Shown: positions 1 through 5,900 of the stretch, piece after piece
Numbering within the stretch: the first letter of the stretch is position 1
Layout of the letters: every line of letters begins with the position of its first letter
Origin: DATGYC01 sp035298385
GTDB lineage: Bacteria > Bacillota > Sulfobacillia > Symbiobacteriales > Symbiobacteriaceae
Direction of reading: 5' to 3'
Assembly (NCBI GenBank): GCA_035298385.1
Contig: DATGYC010000273.1
Location: forward strand, 1-13,192
DNA length: 13,192 bases
The notes under the pieces: generated by a model
The model's database searches: none
What the model was told of the DNA's origin: nothing
The model's input: the letters and a program-made list of their open reading frames with translations, nothing else
Translations under genes and position numbers: made by a program

Positions 1-267
1 ATTCTCGAGCTCTTGCTCAAGCAATCGCATCATCTCAGCATCATCCAGGTGGTTCTTGTGGTCCGCAGCTTCGGCGAACGCCGCTTTGAACTCCGGCAGT
101 TCAGTCAGCGAAAAGGTGTGGGTGATATCTTTCACTGACTGAAGAACCCACGTCTCCCCCTCATAGGAGATCACCAACTGTCCAGACCGTGCCTCTTCGA
201 GCACGTCCTTCAATGCAGGGGACCCCTGCACCACCTCTTTGGTCAACAGCCGATGAGCCTTTGCCAT
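1..267 (-). CDS. Small hypothetical protein, possibly antitoxin-like (partial, C-terminus off window)
   Basis: An ATG on the minus strand at 267 opens a frame that stays open for 89 codons to the left edge, so the C-terminus is missing. A purine-rich GGGAG site lies about ten bases upstream and supports this start. The protein begins MAKAHRLLTKEVVQGSPALK and then reads as a short alpha/beta unit with the segment SGQLVISYEGETWVLQSV near residues 28-45, followed by an acidic helical tail rich in Glu, Ala and Leu. The small size and this layout loosely resemble Phd/YefM-type antitoxins, which bind DNA through the N-terminus and neutralise a toxin through the C-terminal helix. No diagnostic motif confirms this, and the gene downstream that might encode a toxin is outside the window. 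The reading frame is well supported; the function is a guess. Confidence 0.7.
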   Translation of the reverse strand, partial: MAKAHRLLTKEVVQGSPALKDVLEEARSGQLVISYEGETWVLQSVKDITHTFSLTELPEFKAAFAEAADHKNHLDDAEMMRLLEQELEN

Positions 268-326
268 TTCGCTCAACTCCCTACCCCTAGTTTATCATAC
301 TTGCGTGTCAGGTCCACAGGGCATGT

Positions 327-368
327 AAGAGACCGCTCCATGACTAGGCTGTCATGGAGCGGTCTCTT
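327..368. terminator. Perfect 18-bp inverted repeat, probable terminator hairpin
   Basis: Positions 327-344 and 351-368 are perfect reverse complements (arm AAGAGACCGCTCCATGAC) around a six-base loop TAGGCT. The repeat lies 20 bases past the stop of the minus-strand membrane-protein gene and upstream of the small gene at the left edge, the right place for a terminator. Neither strand has a real T-run after the stem: only TCTCTT ends the arm. It is therefore not a textbook intrinsic terminator and may instead be a processing hairpin or a protein-binding palindrome. Confidence 0.55.
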
Positions 369-388
369 CATGATACGGATCCCTGCGC

Positions 389-700
389 CTACCAGCGCCG
401 CTTGCCCTTCCCCATCAGCATCGAGATGCCCCAGATCACCAAGAGGAGCGGAGCGAACCGTATCGCTAGATGGAGCAAGGTCCCCACTGCGCCAAAGAAG
501 AGCCCCGGCAGGGCGATCAGCAACAGCACGCCAGCCACGCCCATCCCCCAGCGGCCAACCAAGCCCGTCGAGGCGCCCACCCCAAACAGGAGCGCCAAGA
601 GCACGAAGAGCCAAGCGCTCTTCACCAAGAAGGTTACGGCCAGGAAGACCCCCAGAATAACCAGCGCTGTACCAACAAAACGGGACATACCCGCATACAC
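389..700 (-). CDS. Small multi-pass membrane protein, LiaI/DUF5668-like in character
   Basis: This 103-residue protein is almost wholly hydrophobic. Likely membrane segments lie at about residues 8-25, 29-46, 52-69 and 78-95, and the protein ends in a basic tail, GKGKRRW, expected to face the cytoplasm. The last segment plus tail (FAPLLLVIWGISMLMGKGKRRW region) resembles the short transmembrane modules of LiaI/LiaF or DUF5668 proteins linked to envelope stress, but the similarity is only general. The start is uncertain. A GTG at 700 has a GAAAGG site only two bases before it, while an in-frame ATG at 688 has the same site 14 bases away; neither spacing is ideal. The gene lies between two hairpins and looks like a single-gene unit. 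A real gene is likely, because coding on the opposite strand is not coherent. Confidence 0.7.
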   Translation of the reverse strand: MYAGMSRFVGTALVILGVFLAVTFLVKSAWLFVLLALLFGVGASTGLVGRWGMGVAGVLLLIALPGLFFGAVGTLLHLAIRFAPLLLVIWGISMLMGKGKRRW

Positions 701-774
701 GTCCTTTCACATCGAAGTCTATCCAATAGAGGCCAGCATTGAACCAAAAGGTTCGGAAGACCGTCCAATAAAGA

Positions 775-798
775 GAATCCCCGGTAGACCGGGGATTC
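775..798 (-). terminator. Intrinsic terminator of the UPF0016 gene
   Basis: GAATCCCCGGT (775-785) and ACCGGGGATTC (788-798) are perfect reverse complements, so the stem is about 10-11 bp with a very tight loop. On the minus strand the stem begins two bases after the TAG stop of the UPF0016 gene and is followed by TCTTTATT. This is a GC-rich hairpin with a moderate T-rich tail, as expected of a rho-independent terminator. Confidence 0.75.
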
Positions 799-800
799 CA

Positions 801-1076
801 CTACTTGAGCGTTCTGAATACAAAGACTCCTCCGATGATGATGAAGGAGATTCCCGTTACAAGGCGAACCATGCGAAGGGGCACGTGCCTTAGCAGCACG
901 TCACCGGCCAGCACTGCGAAGAGGGCCGACGCGACCAGGGCCGCCGCTGCGCCAAAGAAGATAGCCGCAGGCGACCGAGACTTCGCGGAGAGGGACATCA
1001 CCATCAGTTGTGTCTTGTCCCCCAGTTCGGCCAAGAAGATCAGGCTGAAAGTGATCAGTGAAGCCTTCCAATCCAA
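801..1076 (-). CDS. Half-size UPF0016/GDT1-TMEM165-type cation (Mn2+/Ca2+) transporter
   Basis: This 91-residue membrane protein carries the family signature E-x-G-D-[KR]-[TS] as ELGDKTQ at residues 17-23, within the first hydrophobic segment. Two further membrane segments follow at about residues 37-60 and 68-88. UPF0016 proteins (bacterial Mn exporters, yeast Gdt1, human TMEM165) move Mn2+ or Ca2+ across the membrane, and the acidic motif lines the ion path. Most members hold two copies of the motif in about 190-200 residues; this one holds a single copy, so it would need to work as a homodimer or with a partner, and no second half-size gene is in the window. The start is a TTG at 1076 with a strong GGGGGGAG ribosome site (1083-1090) six bases upstream. 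A terminator follows at once, so it appears monocistronic. Confidence 0.88.
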   Translation of the reverse strand: MDWKASLITFSLIFLAELGDKTQLMVMSLSAKSRSPAAIFFGAAAALVASALFAVLAGDVLLRHVPLRMVRLVTGISFIIIGGVFVFRTLK

Positions 1077-1082
1077 CGCGGG

Positions 1083-1090
1083 CTCCCCCC
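1083..1090 (-). promoter_or_regulatory. Ribosome binding site that fixes the TTG start of the UPF0016 gene
   Basis: On the minus strand the sequence reads GGGGGGAG, followed by six bases and then the TTG codon. No in-frame ATG or GTG lies near it, so this site decides for the TTG start. Confidence 0.65.
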
Positions 1091-1096
1091 AATACG

Positions 1097-1134
1097 GGCC
1101 TAGGCTCTACCCCAAGGGTACGAGCCCCCAGGCC
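1097..1134. promoter_or_regulatory. Nested hairpin in the divergent intergenic region
   Basis: Three stacked pairings share one centre: GGCCT (1097-1101) with AGGCC (1130-1134), GGCTC (1103-1107) with GAGCC (1122-1126), and TACCC (1108-1112) with GGGTA (1116-1120) around the loop CAA. This gives about 15 base pairs broken only by small bulges. The element lies between the divergent UPF0016 and lipoprotein genes, in the likely leader of either mRNA. It could be a cis-acting RNA structure or an operator. It does not match the yybP-ykoY manganese riboswitch as far as can be judged by eye. Confidence 0.45.
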
Positions 1135-1171
1135 TGTCTAGAACAAGCCCGCCCGAGAGGAGTCGATCTGC

Positions 1172-1720
1172 ATGATCCGCCGCCTCGCTCTACTCGCCCT
1201 ACTGGGCGCCCTGCTCGCCGGTTGCGCCAAGGCGACCCCCTGGCCCGGCCACGGCCCGGAGGGCCAGACCAGCACAACCCCGCCGGTCAACGCCCCGAGC
1301 GCGACCAACCCGACAACGAGCACCAAGCCTGGCACCAGCCAGCCCGGCACTACGACCCCACCGGCCCAGCCCCTCCCAGCCGATGGCTCGATCCCCGGGG
1401 ATAGCAAGGCCCTGGAGGCTGCCCTCTCCACCCCCTCTCACTTCAGCTATAAGATCGAGATCGTCAACGAGTCGGTCGAAGATCTGGATAAGTACCTGGA
1501 CGACCGGCTCGCCCAGGGCGGGGCGCCCGGCCCGAACGAGCTCCTCTTCGTCCTCTTCGCGACCAAGAACTATGACATCCGCTTCGCCATGGGCGCCATG
1601 GACCCGCCGCTTAAGCCGGAGGCGCTCTACGCCCAGGTGAAGGCCCTCTACCTGTCCAAGAAGGGCGACCCGGCGGGCGGTATGGCTGCCCTGATCTCAG
1701 CGCTGAACCAACAGGGGTAA
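1172..1720 (+). CDS. Lipoprotein with Pro/Thr-rich linker, unknown C-terminal domain
   Basis: This 182-residue protein starts with a classical lipoprotein signal: MIRR, a hydrophobic core, then the lipobox LAGC with Cys18 as the lipidation site. It should be exported by Sec, processed by signal peptidase II and anchored on the outer face of the cytoplasmic membrane. Residues 19-73 form a low-complexity linker rich in Pro, Thr and Ser, which would hold the folded part away from the membrane. Residues 75-182 form a small soluble domain with an amphipathic helix (EDLDKYLDDRLAQGG) and a hydrophobic strand region (NELLFVLFATKNYDIRFAMG). No family is recognised. The start ATG is preceded by GAGAGGAG (1155-1162) nine bases upstream. 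A strong terminator follows, so it is a single-gene unit separate from the large cluster. Confidence 0.85.
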   Translation: MIRRLALLALLGALLAGCAKATPWPGHGPEGQTSTTPPVNAPSATNPTTSTKPGTSQPGTTTPPAQPLPADGSIPGDSKALEAALSTPSHFSYKIEIVNESVEDLDKYLDDRLAQGGAPGPNELLFVLFATKNYDIRFAMGAMDPPLKPEALYAQVKALYLSKKGDPAGGMAALISALNQQG

Positions 1721-1740
1721 TCCCCCGATTCAAGAGAGAG

Positions 1741-1777
1741 ACAACCCACTCGTTCGAGAGTGGGTTGTTTCATTTTT
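1741..1777 (+). terminator. Rho-independent terminator after the lipoprotein gene
   Basis: ACAACCCACTC (1741-1751) pairs perfectly with GAGTGGGTTGT (1758-1768) around the loop GTTCGA, and TTCATTTTT follows. This 11-bp GC-rich stem with a T-run is a textbook intrinsic terminator. It separates the lipoprotein gene from the promoter of the downstream cluster. Confidence 0.92.
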
Positions 1778-1793
1778 GTAAAAAACTTTTACA
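1777..1793. promoter_or_regulatory. Inverted repeat TGTAAAA-AAC-TTTTACA, candidate operator
   Basis: TGTAAAA (1777-1783) and TTTTACA (1787-1793) are perfect reverse complements with a three-base spacer. The right arm contains the likely -35 element TTTACA of the cluster promoter, so a bound dimeric regulator would block RNA polymerase. The repeat is AT-only in a GC-rich genome, and it directly follows the terminator T-run, so part of it could arise by chance from that tract. No regulator gene is in the window. Confidence 0.45.
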
Positions 1794-1818
1794 CTTGTAC
1801 CAAATGTGTTACTATATT
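1788..1818 (+). promoter_or_regulatory. Sigma-A-type promoter of the large cluster
   Basis: A TTTACA -35 box (1788-1793) is followed 16 bases later by TACTAT (1810-1815), or 19 bases later by TATATT (1813-1818), either of which could be the -10 box. The segment 1771-1830 is strikingly AT-rich for this genome, sits right after a terminator and ends about 43 bases before the first start codon. Transcription from here would cover all the genes to the right edge, as no other promoter is visible in the cluster. Confidence 0.6.
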
Positions 1819-1848
1819 AATCGTTCTGAAAAGATCGTTTCACAGGAT

Positions 1849-1855
1849 GGAGGAG
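1849..1855 (+). promoter_or_regulatory. Ribosome binding site that fixes the GTG start of the MBL-fold gene
   Basis: GGAGGAG lies five bases before the GTG at 1861. The same frame is open further upstream, through the promoter and into the terminator, so this site places the true start at 1861. Confidence 0.85.
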
Positions 1856-1860
1856 ACGCC

Positions 1861-2904
1861 GTGGCTACTCTCACGTTCGCCTTCCTGGATGCGGGGCAAG
1901 GTGACTGCACCCTGATTCAGTACCCAGATAACTCGCTCGTAATGGTCGACTGTGGCTCGATCAAGAACAGCTCCGTCGTCTCTGGTGAGGTGACCACGGT
2001 TCTGAATCGTGTGCTGCCGGCCGCTGGCAACAAGATCAGCAACCTCGTCCTGACTCATGCCGACCAGGACCACTACAACATGCTTAAAGATGTAATCATC
2101 ACGCCCGGCGTCACCGTCGATCAGGTCTACTACGGCTGTGACATCAACCTCTACAAGAACCAGAACGAATCGAATGCCACCTATGACTGGCTGAGCGCAC
2201 ACAGCAACGCCTCGGCGCCCCCTAACACCTTCGGCGGCGCCAAGGTGAATGCAGCCCTGAGCCGCGCCGGTGTCACCTGCTATGTGCTGGCTGCGAACGC
2301 CTCCGGCAGCCCCAAGGCCAAAGACTCACACAACCGAAACACCAACTCCGTCGTCCTGCTCTTCATCTACAACGACAACAAGGTCTTCATGATGGGTGAT
2401 GCCAGTGAGGAGACCGAGGATTTCATCATCACCAGCTGTAAGACCAACAAGATCTCAAGCCGGCTAACCAACGCCAACCTGACCGTGCTCAAGATGGGGC
2501 ACCACGGCAGCCAAACCTCCTCCTCAGAGGCGTGGATCAAGGCGCTGACACCGGACTACGTAGTCGTCTCCTCTGATACCCGTCAGTTCGGCTCGAACGG
2601 CAAGGGAATGCCGACCCGGTCCCTGCTGGATAACGTGCTCACTTGGTCCTCCATCTCAGACTTGCCAAAGGACTTCTGCCACCCCTATGTACTGTACGAG
2701 GATGACTCCAGCTCCAGCAACTATCGGAAGTTCCTCGCCGTCGGCCCGAGCCGTCAAGCGATCTGCACCACGCTCTACGAGATTCAGTACGACCACACGG
2801 GCGTCAACTTCGAGGCGACCGGCGGCAGTTGGTACTACTACCTGAACTCATCAGGGAACCCATCCGTCACCGTTGGCTGGACCGGACCCAAGACCACCTG
2901 CTGA
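1861..2904 (+). CDS. ComEC/Rec2-type metallo-beta-lactamase-fold hydrolase
   Basis: This 347-residue protein shows the ordered motifs of the ComEC-like MBL fold: DAGQGD (10-15), a metal-binding HADQDH (66-71), a conserved NSVVLLF strand followed by MMGD (177-180), and GHHGS (213-217). The family binds two metal ions and hydrolyses phosphodiester or related bonds; the best-known member domain is the nuclease-like part of the DNA-uptake protein ComEC. Here there are no membrane helices and no signal peptide, so it is a stand-alone cytoplasmic version. The closing motif, usually containing GHP in ComEC-like proteins, reads GKGMPTR (247-253) and lacks the histidine. The C-terminus (about 290-347) is an extra extension rich in Tyr, Ser and Asn that ends in Cys. 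It is the first gene of the cluster and ends 28 bases before the DUF6603 gene. Its codon use is less GC-extreme than in the genes that follow. Its substrate is unknown. Confidence 0.88.
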   Translation: MATLTFAFLDAGQGDCTLIQYPDNSLVMVDCGSIKNSSVVSGEVTTVLNRVLPAAGNKISNLVLTHADQDHYNMLKDVIITPGVTVDQVYYGCDINLYKNQNESNATYDWLSAHSNASAPPNTFGGAKVNAALSRAGVTCYVLAANASGSPKAKDSHNRNTNSVVLLFIYNDNKVFMMGDASEETEDFIITSCKTNKISSRLTNANLTVLKMGHHGSQTSSSEAWIKALTPDYVVVSSDTRQFGSNGKGMPTRSLLDNVLTWSSISDLPKDFCHPYVLYEDDSSSSNYRKFLAVGPSRQAICTTLYEIQYDHTGVNFEATGGSWYYYLNSSGNPSVTVGWTGPKTTC

Positions 2905-2932
2905 CGCAGCCTGCGCAAAGGGATGTGACGTG

Positions 2933-5900
2933 ATGGGAATGACGGTCCAGCAACTACAGGCCCTGCTGGCGGCCACGGCGCCCGGGTCGACCTTCACCCT
3001 GGCGGATACCGCCCTGGGGATCGACGGCGTCAAGTCGCTCTTTGATAGCTACCTCCCTGGTTCCACCCTGACCGTGGTCAACGCCCAAGCCGATGCGACG
3101 GCGCTGACGGTCAGCGGTACGATCACGATTCAGAGCCTGGCGGGCGCCCCCTGCCAAGTCAGCTTCCCGAACGATGGAACGAACGTGACCGGCATTCTGA
3201 TCCAAGTCGGCCTCGCCGACTGGTCAGTCAGCCTAAGCTACCTGACCTGGAGCGCCCCCTTCCTGGGCGCCATGGGCTTCACCAGCCCCACCCTCCTCCT
3301 GAGCGCCCAGCCGAACCTGCAGGGCGTCGCCGTTCCCGCCCTCGGCGCCGCTGCGCAGTTTGACTTCACCGGGGCCAGTGGCAAGGAGTCGCTGAAGCTA
3401 CAGGCGCTCTTCCCCTCGGACCCGGATGCAGACTACACCCTCTCCGGCCAGTTCACGGGCGTCACCTTCGCCGACCTGAACACCCTGACCCAGTTCGCCA
3501 CCAACGGCAACTTCAACATCATCCCGACCGACGTGGTCCCACTCGCCAAGGAACTCTCCCTGGCGGGACTCTCCGTCACGGTCAACCCGACCCTGAACTC
3601 GATCGTCCAGGCGACCATCACCATCCAGTCATCCAACCCCTGGGTGATCATCAAGGACGTCTTCGCCTTTGAGGTCCTGGGCGTCACCTTCTCGATCCTC
3701 TACCCGACCGTGCTTGATCAGGTCTCAGCCCTGATCTTTGCCACGCTTAACATCGAGGATACGGTCTACGTCTCGACGGGGATCACCATCCCAGGGCTTG
3801 GGCTGCAGGCCCAACTCCAGGACCCGATCCCCCTCACCCCCGTTCTCAACAAGTACCTGCCCGGTGTCACCCTCTTTGACGCCACGCTCTCTGAGCTGGT
3901 CCTCTCCCTGGACGTGCCCTCCCTTACATACCTGGGCCAGCTTGACATCGTGACCGACTGGGAACTGGTGACCGGGATCAAGCTGACCGAGCTCTACCTG
4001 ACGGTCAACGGTCAGTCGACCAATACGCCCACCGGTCAGCTCCTGGCCACCTTTGTGGTCGGTGGGGTCCGGATTCTCCTGGGCGCCGGGTACCTAGGCG
4101 GTACGACGGGCTGGTCCTTCCAGGGCTCGACCGTCGGCGATGACGCCATCCCGGTGGGCGAGTTCGCCCAGGGGATCGCGGATCTCTTTGGCGTCGCCCT
4201 GCCGGAGCCGATCCAGCAGGCGCAGGTCAAGAACGTCCAACTCGGCCTGACGACGGGCGCCCCCACCTTCGACTTCACCTGCCTGGGCACCACCACCATC
4301 GCCGGGGTAGGGGTCGACTTCCGCCCCACCATCCACCTCGCCTACGACAGCACAAAGCAGACCTGGGCCAAGCACTTCGCCGGCGACCTAAAGCTCCTCT
4401 CCCCGCAGAAGGATGGGACGACCAAGGAGATCGACTTCTCCCTCACCTTTGATGATGACGCAACCAAGACCGTCATCTCGGCCGAGTGGAAGCAGGAGGC
4501 GAACCCGCTCCAGTTTGCGGATATCGCTTCCGCCTTCGGCTTCACCCTGCCGACGATCCCCCCTTCGCTCGACCTAGCGCTGACCGAGGCCAGCTTCACC
4601 TATGACTTCACCAACGGGATCCTGGTCCTGACCGCTGCCTCCCAGAACTACGGCAACGCGGTCTTTGTCACCATGCCGGTCCAGGGGAGTCGCCAGTACT
4701 ACTTCCTGATCGGCCAGAAGGAGCCGATCAACCTCTCCAACCTGCCCCTGATCGGCGAGGAACTGGCCAAGCTCCAGACGATCAGCATCGACAAGCTCTA
4801 CGTGATCATCGCCTCGGCGCCGATCACGGCGGATGTGGCCAAGCTGGTCAACCCGGAGATCAAGACCGGCTTCCCCACCCTGCCTTCCCTCGGCACGACG
4901 GGTCAGGTCGCCCTCTCGGCCGACTTCATCTTCGGCGACGCCTCCTTCCCGCTCAGCCTGGGCATGGATGGCCCGCAGTCGACCGCCAGCAACACCAAGG
5001 TCGGCCCGCCCGGCGGGACCGGCTCAACCACGGTCACCACGACCAGCGCCGCTGCCTCAGACGGGACGAGCTGGTTCAACATCCAGAAGTCGTTCGGCCC
5101 CGTCACCTTCAACAAGATCGGCATCCGGTACGCGGACCAGCAGCTCTGGTTCTACCTGAGCGCCTCCCTCGCCATGGCCGGGTTGACGATCGAACTGGAA
5201 GGGCTGGGCGTCGGCTCCCCGCTGACGAACTTCGAGCCCCAGTTCAGCCTGCGCGGGCTCGGGATCGACTACAAGAACCTACCGCTAGAGATCGGCGGCG
5301 CCTTCCTCCGCTTGGACCCGAAGCCGCCCGTCACGCTGGAGTTCGACGGCGCAGCGATCATCCAGACTGGCAAGTTTGGCCTGACCGCCTTCGGCTCCTA
5401 CGCCGACATCAGCGGCAACCCCTCCCTCTTCATCTTCGCCCAGTTGAACGCTGCGCTCGGCGGGCCGCCCTACTTCTTCGTCACCGGCCTGGCGGGCGGC
5501 TTTGGCTACAACTCGAACCTGCGCCTCCCCGACATCAATGAGATCTACAAGTTCCCATTCGTCGCTGGCCTGACCGATCCGAGCGTGCTGGGCGGCAAGA
5601 ACGCTGGCCCCCTGCAGGCGCTTGAGGTCCTCTCCGGTGGAGCGAACCCCTGGGTGACGCCGGAGCTCGGCCAACTCTGGTTCGCCGCTGGCCTGATGTT
5701 CAGCACGGTCGAGCTGCTCCAGACCAAGGCCCTGGCCGTCGTGGCGATCGGCAACGACCTCTCCTTCTCCCTGATCGGTCTCTCTACCGCCAGCTTCCCG
5801 CCGGACAGCTCGGTCACCTACGCCAAGGTCGAACTGCAGATCCGGGTCCTCTTTGAGGTGACGAAGGGCTTCTTCGCCGCCTCAGCCGTGCTCTCGCCTA

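Noticed and set aside
285..322. Promoter with TATGAT at 294-299 for the left-edge gene
   Set aside because: The -10-like box is good, but no acceptable -35 box lies 16-18 bases upstream, so it is not listed as a feature.
1077..1171. yybP-ykoY manganese riboswitch before the UPF0016 gene
   Set aside because: A hairpin is present, but the conserved loop sequences of that riboswitch class are not seen and the gap is short.
354..1404. Plus-strand open frames over the left membrane-protein genes (354-893 and 805-1404)
   Set aside because: Their products are Pro/Arg/Ser-rich without domain character and run antisense to the UPF0016 gene with its clear family motif.
1765..1860. Upstream extension of the MBL gene from a TTG at 1765 (32 extra residues)
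   Set aside because: The extension would run through the terminator and promoter and has no ribosome site, while GGAGGAG stands five bases before the GTG at 1861.
2873..2932. Upstream start of the DUF6603 gene overlapping the MBL gene
   Set aside because: No ribosome site precedes it and the residues are unlike the rest of the protein; AAGGGA points to the GTG/ATG at 2930-2935.
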